Shown: positions 24,662-34,046 of the stretch, piece by piece
Layout of the letters: each line of letters opens with the position of its first letter
How positions within the stretch are numbered: position 1 is the stretch's first letter
NCBI GenBank assembly: GCA_964544655.1
Contig: CAZJCM010000001.1
Coordinates: 69,322-133,321 of the forward strand
From: HyVt-443 sp964544655
GTDB lineage: Bacteria > Pseudomonadota > Gammaproteobacteria > Chromatiales > Chromatiaceae
Direction of reading: 5' to 3'
DNA: 64,000 nucleotides
Program-made: the position numbers and the translations under genes
The notes under the pieces: model-generated
Seen by the model: the letters and a program-made list of their open reading frames with translations, nothing else
Database searches by the model: none
What the model was told of the DNA's origin: nothing

Positions 24662-26080
24662 TTGCAATTCAATCGTAAACCCAATCGCTCCCTGCTGACG
24701 CGGAGAAACAACCTGAGCAGCACATTTCAGGCCTTGTACGACGGCCTGGTCGTGATCCTGCTGGCCATCCTGATCACCATCTGGATAAACGGCGTCTTCA
24801 CCACGCCCTATGCCGTAATGACCGTTACCCTTCTGGGCACCATGGGCCTTGTGTACGATCGCCTCAGCATCTACCGCCATCATGAAGGAATGACCCATAA
24901 GGCGATCTCTCTCGGCAAGGCGTGGAGCATCTCCTTCGCCATTCTCCTGATGTTGGGCTTTCTCACCAAGAGCACTGACCACTTCTCGCGCACAGTGGCC
25001 ATTCTGCTCTATCTTTCGGGTTATGGCGTGCAACTCATCGGCCATCTCGGCTTCCTGTATCTGCAGCGCAGATATGCCAGCCATCGCAGTCAGAGCAAGG
25101 CCCTGATCGTCGGCACCGGCCCGTTGGCCGACCACATCTATGAGCGTATCAACATGAATCCCTGGGTGCCGGAGGAGGTCATCGGCACGGTCACGCTTCC
25201 ACAGAACGGTGATTCCACAGGAGGCGAAAAAGATAGCCTGGCGCCAGTGGTTGGAAACCTGCGGGAAATTCAGCAGTTGATCAAGACCCGCGATATCGAA
25301 ACGGTCTACATCGCCGTGCCTCTGGATGCTTCCCCGATCATCAGGGAGATCTATTTCGATCTGTTGGATGCCAACGTGAACATCCACTGGGCGCCTAACA
25401 TCTTCGCCCTCAACCTGATCAACCACAGCGTCAAGGAGCTTGCCGGCATCCCCATTCTGACCCTTTCCGAAACACCCCTGATCGGCTCTCACCTGCTGAT
25501 CAAGACGATCGAGGACCGGGTGCTGGCCAGTATCGCGCTGGTCCTGGTCAGCCCGATCATGCTGGCCACCGCCATCGCCATCAAACTGGAGTCTCCGGGG
25601 CCGGTTTTCTTCCGGCAGGTAAGGACCGGTTGGGATGGCAAAGAGTTCCGCATCTGGAAATTCCGCAGCATGCGCATGCACGAACCGGAGGGCGACAAGG
25701 TCAAGCAGGCAACCAAGAATGACCCGCGGGTAACCCGGGTTGGCCGCTTTATCCGTCGCACCAGCATCGATGAGCTGCCACAGCTGTTCAATGTGCTCAC
25801 CGGACAGATGTCCCTGGTCGGACCAAGGCCCCACGCAATTCAACACAACAGGGAATATTCAGAACACATAACCGCCTATCTGGCACGTCACCGGATCAAG
25901 CCGGGTATCACTGGACTGGCCCAGATTCGTGGCTATCGGGGCGAGACGAAGGAGTTGGAGCAGATGGAGAAGCGGGTCAAATACGACCTGGAGTACATCA
26001 ACAACTGGTCTCTGGGGCTGGATCTGAGCATCCTGGCGCGAACCGTTTTCACCCTGTTCAACGACGAAAAGGCGTACTGA
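24662..26080 (+). CDS. WcaJ-like undecaprenyl-phosphate glucose phosphotransferase
   Basis: The membrane enzyme that starts polysaccharide repeat-unit synthesis by moving a hexose-1-phosphate onto undecaprenyl phosphate. The start is a TTG at 24662 with AAAGGA six bases upstream; the next in-frame ATG is about 55 codons on, inside the membrane part. The 472 residues show four N-terminal helices, a CoA-binding-like middle domain (KALIVGTGPLADHIYER), a fifth helix near 285 and the bacterial sugar-transferase domain. That domain has GPVFFRQVRTGWDGKEF, IWKFRSMR, RTSIDELPQLFNVLTGQMS and VGPRPHA. It runs opposite to the EPS locus but is its only candidate initiating enzyme here; no Wzx, Wzy or other glycosyltransferase is in the window. 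Confidence 0.92.
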   Translation: MQFNRKPNRSLLTRRNNLSSTFQALYDGLVVILLAILITIWINGVFTTPYAVMTVTLLGTMGLVYDRLSIYRHHEGMTHKAISLGKAWSISFAILLMLGFLTKSTDHFSRTVAILLYLSGYGVQLIGHLGFLYLQRRYASHRSQSKALIVGTGPLADHIYERINMNPWVPEEVIGTVTLPQNGDSTGGEKDSLAPVVGNLREIQQLIKTRDIETVYIAVPLDASPIIREIYFDLLDANVNIHWAPNIFALNLINHSVKELAGIPILTLSETPLIGSHLLIKTIEDRVLASIALVLVSPIMLATAIAIKLESPGPVFFRQVRTGWDGKEFRIWKFRSMRMHEPEGDKVKQATKNDPRVTRVGRFIRRTSIDELPQLFNVLTGQMSLVGPRPHAIQHNREYSEHITAYLARHRIKPGITGLAQIRGYRGETKELEQMEKRVKYDLEYINNWSLGLDLSILARTVFTLFNDEKAY

Positions 26081-26102
26081 GCGGCCTGCCGCACTCAGGC
26101 GA

Positions 26103-27032
26103 CTATTTGGCGATCGCCGCCGGTGGCGACTCCAGGTCGAGATCGTCGTCCAGCGAAATCAGGTCTTCCATCTCGTCCACCGACGACTCCGGCAGGATAT
26201 CCTCCTCTGCCAGACCATCTTCTCCGATCATCCGGGTCGGCTCCAGCCCCTCTTCATCCGTTGCTTGCATCAGCTGATCCACCCCGGCCGCATCGGCCGT
26301 CATCTCATCCGCTGCGAACAACTCTTCCGCCGGCTGATCGCTTTCATCTTCCTTGATTTCATCTATCGCGGGTTCAGACAGGAGATCCTCTGCCACTGGC
26401 CCTGCCGGCGCTGTCTCCGGGACATCTTCTGTACCCTCATCGCCCCCATCTCCATCACTCCTGAACATATCGGCGATCTTTTCCTTGTCCAGATCACCAC
26501 CATCGCCGCCGGCAAACATGGAAGAATACTCGTTCAGCATTCTGCCCATGGTATCCATGGTTATGCGCAGCTCGTCCGACAGGCGCTTATTTTCATCCTT
26601 GAGACGCTCTATCTCCCGGGTGGTGTCGGCAGATCCCACATCAGCTTCGAGTTGCCCAGCCGCGGAGATCCCCAGGTTACGATATGGCTCCGTCGCACCT
26701 TCAAATGCCAAGTGCAGAACCTCCAGCTCACCGGCATCACGTTTCAGATAGAGATTGATCAGGGTTTGATAAAAGCGCATCTCCTCCCGATTGACCCGGA
26801 CCAGGAGCTCCTCCAACGCGGCACCCTCGATGCCATAGCCCATCAACAACGCCTTGGTCTCCTCCTGGCGTCTTTCATTATCCTCTTTGATCCTGCTGAT
26901 GAGGGTCGCAGCAGCCTTTCGATCCCGCCGCTTCTTCAGCGCGATGCTCACCAGCAGCAGGATGGCGACCATACTGCTGACCAGCAACAGTTCCCCCAGG
27001 GTCAGCAACAACAAACTGTTAATCTCCGTCAT
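26103..27032 (-). CDS. membrane-anchored coiled-coil protein, function unknown
   Basis: I do not recognise this family. The ATG at 27032 gives 309 residues: a single N-terminal helix (INSLLLLTLGELLLVSSMVA and on to about 32), a basic cytoplasmic stretch KKRRDRK, and a charged helical region (about 40-190, including TREIERLKDENKRLSDELR). A very acidic, low-complexity tail of about 110 residues ends LDDDLDLESPPAAIAK. Its start overlaps the end of the von Willebrand A gene by 14 bp, so the two are translationally coupled and probably physically linked at the inner membrane. It converges with the WcaJ-like gene with 22 bp between. The acidic tail with a PxxEPTRMIGEDG-like segment could be a binding site, but that is a guess. 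Confidence 0.7.
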   Translation of the reverse strand: MTEINSLLLLTLGELLLVSSMVAILLLVSIALKKRRDRKAAATLISRIKEDNERRQEETKALLMGYGIEGAALEELLVRVNREEMRFYQTLINLYLKRDAGELEVLHLAFEGATEPYRNLGISAAGQLEADVGSADTTREIERLKDENKRLSDELRITMDTMGRMLNEYSSMFAGGDGGDLDKEKIADMFRSDGDGGDEGTEDVPETAPAGPVAEDLLSEPAIDEIKEDESDQPAEELFAADEMTADAAGVDQLMQATDEEGLEPTRMIGEDGLAEEDILPESSVDEMEDLISLDDDLDLESPPAAIAK

Positions 27033-28836
27033 TGGAAGGCGCCTCCATTTGTTCATCATCCACCAGTTGCACCAGATCCCGTGACGCACGCCGCCGGAAC
27101 AACCAGTATCCGCCACCTGCCAGAAGCAGCAACACCAGGTTGCCACCAGCAAACAGGCCCGCTTTCATCATCCAGCCGCTGTCAGTACCATCTTCCTGCT
27201 CTTCTGACTGCGCCGGGTCTGGCGGTGCGGGTGCAGCCACCGCCGGCTCCACCGGTTTTGGCTCCTCGGCACGGCCCTGGATGGGTATCGGTTCTGCATC
27301 CAGCTCAATGGGATTGCCACTCCGCGCCTTGGCATTGAGATGGATACTCAACTGCCATTCACCTGACAACTGAGAGAGATCGATCTCTGTCTCCCAGGCA
27401 ACTCCATCTGCAGCGGGCAGTAACATCACCGGTCGCTGTTCACCTGCTGCCGAGACCAACTGCCCCTGCAAGGAGACCGATGCCATCTCCAACGCATCCG
27501 CAGCCGGGGTGACACGCACACCAAGCAGTGGCTTGCCTCCCGTATCTGTCACCTTCTGCTGTATCTCAAGCGGTAAAATCACCTCAAATGTCTGCCTTCG
27601 GGAACGCTGAAAGGTACTGCCCTGGGCATCGATGGTGAGTGAGAGCCGCCCGGGAACCAGTTCCTCGCCAAGCACTAGGGTATAGTGGCCATCGCCGGCC
27701 TGTCGATCACCCGACTGGCCATCATCCAGCACCGGCCGTGGTTCACCAGGCCCGTCCTGGGTACCGATTTCAGCCTGCAGACTTACCAGGTCGAGAAAGG
27801 CACGCCGGGTTATAACCGCTTCATCCTGGTCACTGAATGCGATGTCCAGGGGCAACCGCTCCCCTGCAATCAGGCGTGAAGGGACGTCAGACACACGCAT
27901 CTTCAGGTCTGTCACTACCAGCACCCGATTGTCCGGATCCAGGGCCGCGGCAATGCGCCACTCACCGGCCTTTGGCCCTTTGATGGTGAGCATGTCGTAG
28001 CCTTCATCCCGATGCCAACTGACATTCGCTGGCGCATCGTCAGCAGAAAACGACTTTCCATCCGGAGAGGTGACCCGGGTGGGGGGGCCATCCGGACTAC
28101 GAAATACCAGCAGGGTCGCCTCCTTGATACTGCTGTCGATGAAAAACTTATTGTCTTTCAGGGGCACCGTATCCGGCTTCCCCACCTTTTCGAAAATGCG
28201 CAGAAAGACCCGTTGCAGCTGAGACGCATCGTTGACCTGCTCATACCAGCCCCCGGTCTCACGGGACAGGGCCCGCATCAGGTCATGATCGGCCCGCTCC
28301 GACAAGGCGATGGTATGTACCCGGGCACCATACGCCTTCAACTGGGGCAACAGTTGTTGCAGGATACGCTTACGCGAAGCGGCGCTTTTGCTTGCATCCT
28401 TCGACACATCCACCACGCCATCTGTAAGCAGCACCAGATGGCGTTGATAACGGGTAGATGCACCCTTCCAATCCGCTGTTGCGCGCTTCAAGGCATCTTC
28501 TATGTTGGTGAACAGCCCCCGGGAATGGATCTTACCGGCGCTTTTTCGCGCCCGCTTCCGCCATGCCTCGTCCACCTTGCCCAAGGGGATCTGCATGTTT
28601 ACGTATTGGCCGAAGGTCCAGACGCCGGCACGAGACTCCGCCGGCAACAATCCGACAAGCAGGCGGAGAGCAGGTCGGCGCAGGTTGGCCGGATCACTCT
28701 TCTTCATACTCCCCGAGATATCGATCAACACCCGGGTATCGGCCCGATCGATCTGTTTGGGTGCTGCGCCCAGGGGCAAGGAGACAAGCAGCAGGATCAG
28801 GTATAGCAAGACGGCTGGGGTAGGACGTCCAGGCAC
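27019..28836 (-). CDS. von Willebrand factor A domain protein with C-terminal membrane helix
   Basis: A 605-residue secreted, membrane-anchored VWA protein. I use the GTG at 28836 (ribosome site GGAG about nine bases upstream), which opens a signal peptide PTPAVLLYLILLLVSLPLGA; the frame is open further upstream but runs into the acyltransferase gene. The VWA domain (about 28-225) has an intact MIDAS, LIDISGSMKKSD and TDGVVDVS. Several Ig-like beta segments follow, the last in ELDAEPIPIQG. A proline-rich linker, a C-terminal helix (AGLFAGGNLVLLLLAGGGYW) and a basic cytoplasmic tail end the protein. The coupled downstream gene encodes a membrane coiled-coil partner. The role is unknown; calcium- or magnesium-dependent envelope protein interactions are the family's usual business. 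Confidence 0.83.
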   Translation of the reverse strand: MPGRPTPAVLLYLILLLVSLPLGAAPKQIDRADTRVLIDISGSMKKSDPANLRRPALRLLVGLLPAESRAGVWTFGQYVNMQIPLGKVDEAWRKRARKSAGKIHSRGLFTNIEDALKRATADWKGASTRYQRHLVLLTDGVVDVSKDASKSAASRKRILQQLLPQLKAYGARVHTIALSERADHDLMRALSRETGGWYEQVNDASQLQRVFLRIFEKVGKPDTVPLKDNKFFIDSSIKEATLLVFRSPDGPPTRVTSPDGKSFSADDAPANVSWHRDEGYDMLTIKGPKAGEWRIAAALDPDNRVLVVTDLKMRVSDVPSRLIAGERLPLDIAFSDQDEAVITRRAFLDLVSLQAEIGTQDGPGEPRPVLDDGQSGDRQAGDGHYTLVLGEELVPGRLSLTIDAQGSTFQRSRRQTFEVILPLEIQQKVTDTGGKPLLGVRVTPAADALEMASVSLQGQLVSAAGEQRPVMLLPAADGVAWETEIDLSQLSGEWQLSIHLNAKARSGNPIELDAEPIPIQGRAEEPKPVEPAVAAPAPPDPAQSEEQEDGTDSGWMMKAGLFAGGNLVLLLLAGGGYWLFRRRASRDLVQLVDDEQMEAPSNDGD

Positions 28837-28897
28837 AGTGATTACTCTCCAATAACGTTTGGTTCTGGAGATGTAGCGGCCGGAGAATAAAAAGACT

Positions 28898-29794
28898 TTA
28901 GCGCGACCTATAGAGCGAGGGTTCACCCTCCGGGCGTACGCCGAATCGCTTGTAACTCCACTGGTACTGTTCGGGGCAGCGCCGCACGCAATGTTCGACC
29001 CCGAGATTAAGGGCAGTGGCGGCAACCACCGGATCGGAGGCTCCGATGCCTTCCGGGGCGGCAATGAACTCCACCCGGTAGCCGCGGGCGTATGGCAGAC
29101 GCTCCGCGTAGGAAAAAATGACGCCGGCACCGGTCTTGCGCACCAAACGGTTGACCAGCACCATGGTCAAGGCGGGCGTGCCAAAAAAGGGGGCGAACAC
29201 GCCAGCGCTGCGACCCGCCTGTTTTGGTTGTTGATCCGGCAGGATGGTGATCATTTCATTACGTTTCAACGCCTCATAGAGGGCCTTTACGCCGCTGGCA
29301 CTCGTTGGCACCAGGCTGGCTCCCCCCTTGCTCCGCCCCTCGATCATCATCTGTTCCAGGATCCGCTCTTTGGGCGGGCGGTAAAGGGCGGTAATCGGTG
29401 CCAACTGTGCCAGATAGTGGATGCCCGCCTCCCAACAGCCCAGATGGGGTGCCAGGACAATCACTCCGTTACCCCGGGACAGCAACTCCTGAACCAGTTC
29501 CTGTCCGCCTCCAGGGCGAATCCGGGCCAGCCATGAGGCTGCAGTCCCTTGCCAGATCCCGGGCATCTCTGCGATGGTCTTGGCATTTTCTATCAGGCTC
29601 TTTCGCACCAGCCGGGCCTGCTCAGCGGTAGAGAGCGAGGGAAAACAGAGGGCAATATTGACCCGTGCATTGTGCCGCTCCCGGTTGGGAATCAGGTAAA
29701 AGAGCCAGCCCATAAGAAAACCCAGACCATGAGCCGCCCCCAGTGGCAGCAGTGCCAACGACCTGATGACATAAAATATTATCTTTGCGCGCAT
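28898..29794 (-). CDS. LpxL/HtrB-family lipid A acyltransferase
   Basis: An inner-membrane acyltransferase adding secondary acyl chains to Kdo-lipid A or a related lipid. It has 298 residues with an N-terminal helix (MRAKIIFYVIRSLALLPLGAA). The HX4E catalytic motif is in VIVLAPHLGCWEAG near residue 115, with YRPPKE and LPDQQPKQAGRSAGVFAPFFG as in the LpxL/LpxM family. The C-terminus EQYQWSYKRFGVRPEGE is typical. The ATG at 29794 lacks a clear ribosome site. It is divergent from the rhodanese gene and precedes the VWA gene by about 60 bp on the same strand. LpxL and LpxM cannot be told apart from sequence alone. Confidence 0.92.
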   Translation of the reverse strand: MRAKIIFYVIRSLALLPLGAAHGLGFLMGWLFYLIPNRERHNARVNIALCFPSLSTAEQARLVRKSLIENAKTIAEMPGIWQGTAASWLARIRPGGGQELVQELLSRGNGVIVLAPHLGCWEAGIHYLAQLAPITALYRPPKERILEQMMIEGRSKGGASLVPTSASGVKALYEALKRNEMITILPDQQPKQAGRSAGVFAPFFGTPALTMVLVNRLVRKTGAGVIFSYAERLPYARGYRVEFIAAPEGIGASDPVVAATALNLGVEHCVRRCPEQYQWSYKRFGVRPEGEPSLYRSR

Positions 29795-29889
29795 AAGATT
29801 TTCTTATATATTTTTACTTCAGTCTGTCATTTCGGCAGGTTGGCAATATGTCAAAGCAGCACTAAGCAACCCCCTCCAGGAGCAGATTG

Positions 29890-30318
29890 ATGAGCGACAA
29901 CGAACCCACCGGATTGAGTCCGCAACAGGCCCTGCAGATGATACATGACGATCCCCGCGCCATCCTGGTGGACATCCGCTCCAGCATGGAATACCTCTTC
30001 GTCGGCCACCCCAAGGGGGCCGTTCACGTGCCCTGGATCGACGAGCCGGACTGGATCGAGAACCCGAACTTCGTCACCGACATCCGCAAACTGCTGCTGG
30101 GAGGCAGCATCTGCACCATCGATGATGGCTGCGCCCCGGTAATCCTCATCTGCCGCAGCGGCAAACGTTCATTGGTGGCGGGAAAAGCCCTGCTCGAAGC
30201 CGGCTTCACCCGTGTATTTCACGTGGATGAAGGGTTCGAGGGTGAACTGGACGAGCAGCATCACCGCAGTTCCATCAACGGCTGGCGGTATCACGGCCTC
30301 CCTTGGGAGCAGTGCTGA
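29890..30318 (+). CDS. rhodanese-like protein
   Basis: A single-domain rhodanese, a sulfurtransferase fold that carries sulfur on an active-site cysteine. The ATG at 29890 (AGGAG seven bases upstream) gives 142 residues. The CH2A-type motif ILVDIRSSMEYLFVGHPKGAVHVPW and the active-site loop LICRSGKRS (cysteine near residue 98) are intact, so catalysis is expected. A short insertion (DDGCAP) precedes the active site. In a sulfur-oxidising host such proteins can move sulfane sulfur, but no sulfur-oxidation genes adjoin it. Its last 28 bp overlap the 3' end of glcF on the opposite strand. Confidence 0.9.
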   Translation: MSDNEPTGLSPQQALQMIHDDPRAILVDIRSSMEYLFVGHPKGAVHVPWIDEPDWIENPNFVTDIRKLLLGGSICTIDDGCAPVILICRSGKRSLVAGKALLEAGFTRVFHVDEGFEGELDEQHHRSSINGWRYHGLPWEQC

Positions 30319-31520
30319 TCCAGCAGTTCTATCCAATGCAGCACCGGCTGCCCCCTGCCACTTTCCAGATGCAGCTGACAACCAACATTGGCACTGACGA
30401 TCAACTCCGGCCGGCCCTGCTCCAGGGCTCGCAGCTTGTTCTGCAGCAGCCGCTGGGACAGCGCCGGCTGCAACAATGAATAGGTACCGGCAGAGCCGCA
30501 ACAGAGATGGGCATCAGCTACTGGCGTCAGCTCAAAGCCAAGCCGGCGCAGGATCGATTCCACGACCCCGTTCAGTTGTTGGCCATGCTGCAGGGTGCAG
30601 GGCGCATGAAAGGCGACCCTGGTCCCAGCCTCTGCGCCTCCCAAGGGGGTGAGGTCCTCCGCTGCCAGCACCTCGGCCAAGTCCCGCGCCAATGCCGATA
30701 CACGCTCCGCCCGCTCCCGGTATGCCGTATCCTCCGCCAGCAACCGGCCATACTCCTTGACCATTACGGCGCAACCACTGGCACTGATCAGAATCGCCTC
30801 TGCCCCGGCCTCGATATGGGGCCACCAGGCATCAATATTGCGCCGGATGAAGGTCCGCGCCTCATCGGTGGCGGCAAGATGCTGGCTCACCGCACCGCAA
30901 CATCCCGCTCCGGCCGCACTGATCAGGCTGATGCCGAGCCGATCCAGCACCCTGGCCGCGGCCCCATTGGTGACCGGGGTGGCCACCGACTGGGCACAAC
31001 CCTCCAGCAGCAGCATGGTACGGTTGTGGCGGCGGGTCGGCCGCGCTCCTGCATCTCGTTTGATCGGCACCTTTTGCTGCATACGCCGGGGGAGCAAGGG
31101 GCGCAGCCACTGCCCCAGCCGCAACAGCAGGCCGAACCGGGCCGGCCAGGGCAGCAGCCGGCGCAAACCCCAACGCACTAACCGCTGCACTGGCGCCCGT
31201 CCCACCTGCCGCTCCGTCAACTCACGACCGATATCCAGCAGGCGGCCGTATTGGACCCCGGAGGGGCAGGTGGTCTCACAGGAGCGGCAGCTGAGGCAAC
31301 GGTCCAGATGCAACTGACTGCGCCTGCTCACCGGCCGCCCTTCCAATAGCTGTTTGATCAGATAGATACGTCCCCGCGGCCCGTCCAGTTCATCGCCCAG
31401 CAACTGGTAGGTGGGGCAGGTGGCGGTGCAGAAACCGCAGTGGACGCAGGCACGCAGGATGGCCTCCGCCTCCCTGCCCTCCGCGGTATCCAAGAACCGT
31501 TGCAGCAGTGCCGTCTGCAT
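30291..31520 (-). CDS. glcF: glycolate oxidase iron-sulfur subunit GlcF
   Basis: The electron-transfer subunit of glycolate dehydrogenase. The ATG at 31520 overlaps the glcE stop (TGATG) and gives 409 residues. Two 4Fe-4S motifs, CVHCGFCTATCP (near residue 25) and CLSCRSCETTCP (near 75), are followed by two CCG domains (GCCGAVSQHLA and LCCGSAGTYSL), which match GlcF. It is the third gene of the glcD-glcE-glcF operon. Glycolate dehydrogenase oxidises glycolate from the oxygenase activity of RuBisCO, consistent with an autotrophic host, although no Calvin-cycle gene is in the window. Its end overlaps the convergent rhodanese gene. Confidence 0.95.
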   Translation of the reverse strand: MQTALLQRFLDTAEGREAEAILRACVHCGFCTATCPTYQLLGDELDGPRGRIYLIKQLLEGRPVSRRSQLHLDRCLSCRSCETTCPSGVQYGRLLDIGRELTERQVGRAPVQRLVRWGLRRLLPWPARFGLLLRLGQWLRPLLPRRMQQKVPIKRDAGARPTRRHNRTMLLLEGCAQSVATPVTNGAAARVLDRLGISLISAAGAGCCGAVSQHLAATDEARTFIRRNIDAWWPHIEAGAEAILISASGCAVMVKEYGRLLAEDTAYRERAERVSALARDLAEVLAAEDLTPLGGAEAGTRVAFHAPCTLQHGQQLNGVVESILRRLGFELTPVADAHLCCGSAGTYSLLQPALSQRLLQNKLRALEQGRPELIVSANVGCQLHLESGRGQPVLHWIELLDQHCSQGRP

Positions 31521-32587
31521 CAGAGCCCCCGGTATAGCCGTCCGGGATTGAGAATCCCCTGCGGATCGAAGGCCGCCTTCAGTTGCCGCTGCAACTGCCA
31601 AAGGGGCGGCGCCAGAGGCGGCAGCAGCTCTCCATCCCGGTCGCCGCCGCGAAACAGGCTGGCATATCCCCCTGTCCTTCGGGCCGAAGCCTGGATCTGC
31701 GCCGGGTCGGCGGTAGAGATCAGCCAGCGCTGTGCCCCACCCCAATCGATCAGCTGTTTGCCAGGCAGCGCCAGCGGCGGCGTGGCCGGTGGCAGTGAAA
31801 GACGCCACAGGGGTTGCCTGGTATCGAAAAAGGGATGCCGCTGCTCTCGGATACTCTCCCAGAAGGCCGCACCCCCATCCACCTCATCTCCACCCACCCG
31901 GCGGCGGGCGCCGTCTACAGCATCTGCCGTACCGGACAGGCGCAGATAGAGCCGCAGGCCATCATAGCAGGCGGCACTCAGTGGCAGTGGACGCCCGGCC
32001 CACTGATTCATCAGCTGTATCGCCTGAGCCTCATCGCACGTCTGGGCCAAGGTCAGTTCCCGCTGCGGAATCGGCAGCACCTTGAGGCTGATTTCAAGCA
32101 GCACCCCCAGGGTTCCCTGGGCAGCGACCATCAGCCGGGAGATATCGTAACCAGCCACATTCTTCATCACATCGCCACCAAAGCGCAGCATCTCACCCCG
32201 GCCATTGATCATTGCCACCCCGAGCACGAAATCCCGTGCCGCCCCCCAATAGGGACGTGCGGGACCAGAAAGGCCACAGGCGATGGTGCCCCCCAGGGTT
32301 GCCTCGTCACCGAACCAGGGGGGCTCAAAGGCAAGCTGCTGCCCCTGCGCCGCCAGAACCTGTTCCAGTTCCCGTAGCGGAGTACCGGCACGGGCACGCA
32401 CCACCAGCTCTTTGGGTTGATGGTCGACGATCCCCCGGTGGCCGGCCACGATCAATGGCTGGCCGCTGCATTCGCGGCCGAAGAATGCCTTGCTGCCGCT
32501 GCCGACGATACACAGGGGGCTATTTGCAGCAGCCGCCGCAGCCACCCGCTGCGCCAGTTCCCGGGAGAGATCCTGATTCTGGCTCAT
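31520..32587 (-). CDS. glcE: glycolate oxidase subunit GlcE (FAD-binding)
   Basis: The second, smaller FAD-type subunit of glycolate dehydrogenase. It starts at the ATG at 32587, overlapping the glcD stop by ATGA, and has 355 residues (MSQNQDLSRELAQRVAAA). The FAD_binding_4 features are clear: LCIVGSGSKAFFGR, VRARAGTPLRELEQVLAAQGQ, FGDEATLGGTIACGLSGP and GGDVMKNVAGYDISRLMVAAQGTLGV. The C-terminus AFDPQGILNPGRLY is the VAO-family end signature. Coupled translation from glcD to glcF suggests a fixed ratio of subunits. Confidence 0.95.
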   Translation of the reverse strand: MSQNQDLSRELAQRVAAAAAANSPLCIVGSGSKAFFGRECSGQPLIVAGHRGIVDHQPKELVVRARAGTPLRELEQVLAAQGQQLAFEPPWFGDEATLGGTIACGLSGPARPYWGAARDFVLGVAMINGRGEMLRFGGDVMKNVAGYDISRLMVAAQGTLGVLLEISLKVLPIPQRELTLAQTCDEAQAIQLMNQWAGRPLPLSAACYDGLRLYLRLSGTADAVDGARRRVGGDEVDGGAAFWESIREQRHPFFDTRQPLWRLSLPPATPPLALPGKQLIDWGGAQRWLISTADPAQIQASARRTGGYASLFRGGDRDGELLPPLAPPLWQLQRQLKAAFDPQGILNPGRLYRGL

Positions 32588-34038
32588 GGATCGGAACTCC
32601 TGTGGCTGGGGGCGGTCAGGGCGTGCTGACCGAGAGCCCGGTACTCCGAACAGTGCCTCGGCTGAGGAATCACCTTGCCGGGGTTGAGCAACCCGGCCGG
32701 ATCGAACGCCGCCTTCACTGCACGAAACTGATTCAGCTCCAACGGACTGAACTGAACGCACATCTGATGCAGCTTTTCGTGCCCTACGCCATGCTCGCCG
32801 GTGATGGTGCCGCCCACCTGGACACAAAGCTCCAGAATCTCCGCCCCCAGGTCCTCGGCACGCTGCAGCTCTCCGGGGCGGTTGGCATCGAACAGGATCA
32901 AGGGGTGCAGATTGCCATCACCGGCATGGAACACGTTGGCCACCGGCAACTGATACCGCTCGGACAGGGCGCTGATACCCCGGAGCACTTCAGGCAGGTT
33001 ACGTCTGGGCACGGTACCGTCCATGCAGTAGTAATCGGGGGAGATGCGCCCCACCGCCGGAAAAGCGGCTTTGCGCCCCTGCCAGAACAGGCGCCGTTCG
33101 GCCTCGTCACGGGCAGTCCGGACCTCGATGGCACCACACTCCAGCAGCAGATCCCGCACCCGGCGCAGGTGGTCGGAGACCTCCTCGTTGGTGCCGTCCA
33201 CTTCGCACAGCAGGATCGCCTCCGCCGCTACCGGATAGCCGGCATGCACGAACGCCTCGGCGGCACGGATGGCGAAACCGTCCATCATCTCCAGGCCAGC
33301 GGGGATGATGCCGGCAGCGATGATCTCCCCCACCGAGCGGGCCGCCTTCTCGACGTCATCGAATGCAGCCAGCAACACCTGGGCCCGCTCGGGGGTGGGC
33401 AGCAGCCGCACCAGCACTTCCACCACCACCCCCAGCATACCCTCGGAGCCAATCAGCAAGGCCAGCAGATCATAGCCCGGCGCATCCAGTGCAGCACCGC
33501 CGATAGTGACCAGCTCACCCTCGGCGGTGACCAGTTTCAACTCCAGCACATTGTGCACCGTCAGGCCATATTTCAGGCAGTGCACCCCGCCGGCATTCTC
33601 CGCCACATTTCCACCGATAGTGCAGGCGATCTGGGAGGAGGGATCGGGGGCGTAGTAGAGACCATCGGCGGCGACTGCCTCAGAGATGGCCAGATTACGC
33701 ACACCAGGCTGCACCCGGGCTGTGCGATTCTCCAGATCGACATCCAGTATCTGGTTGAACCGGGCCAAGCTCAGCAACACCCCGTCGGCCAGGGGCAGGG
33801 CACCGCCGGAAAGCCCGGTGGCCGCCCCCCGGGCCACAACCGGTACCCGCAGGTGGTGGCACAATGCCATGATCTGCTGCACCTGCTCCACCGTCTCCGG
33901 CAGCACCACCACCAGCGGCATCTGCCGGTAGGCAGGAAGCCCGTCACACTCATAGGGCCGCAGAGATTCCTCGTCGGTAATCACTGCATCCTCAGCCAGA
34001 ATTCGGCGCAGCCCGGTCAGCAGTCGTGGATGATTCAT
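32584..34038 (-). CDS. glcD: glycolate oxidase subunit GlcD
   Basis: The catalytic FAD subunit oxidising glycolate to glyoxylate. It has 484 residues beginning MNHPRLLTGLRRILAEDAVI. The FAD-binding domain (about 40-220) has PVVARGAATGLSGGALPLADG, QPGVRNLAIS and GGNVAENAGGVHCLKYGLT. The C-terminal FAD-oxidase domain includes NVFHAGDGNLHPLILFD with the active-site histidines, GGTITGEHGVGHEK, and the end AFDPAGLLNPGKVIP. It is the first gene of the glcDEF operon, 8 bp after tsaB, so it is likely transcribed with the upstream yoaA-tsaB genes. Confidence 0.97.
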   Translation of the reverse strand: MNHPRLLTGLRRILAEDAVITDEESLRPYECDGLPAYRQMPLVVVLPETVEQVQQIMALCHHLRVPVVARGAATGLSGGALPLADGVLLSLARFNQILDVDLENRTARVQPGVRNLAISEAVAADGLYYAPDPSSQIACTIGGNVAENAGGVHCLKYGLTVHNVLELKLVTAEGELVTIGGAALDAPGYDLLALLIGSEGMLGVVVEVLVRLLPTPERAQVLLAAFDDVEKAARSVGEIIAAGIIPAGLEMMDGFAIRAAEAFVHAGYPVAAEAILLCEVDGTNEEVSDHLRRVRDLLLECGAIEVRTARDEAERRLFWQGRKAAFPAVGRISPDYYCMDGTVPRRNLPEVLRGISALSERYQLPVANVFHAGDGNLHPLILFDANRPGELQRAEDLGAEILELCVQVGGTITGEHGVGHEKLHQMCVQFSPLELNQFRAVKAAFDPAGLLNPGKVIPQPRHCSEYRALGQHALTAPSHRSSDP

Positions 34039-34046
34039 CGTTGGTA

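Noticed and set aside
24512..25846. A 444-codon frame antisense to the WcaJ-like gene
   Set aside because: The plus-strand sugar transferase has all family motifs; the antisense frame has none and no start signals.
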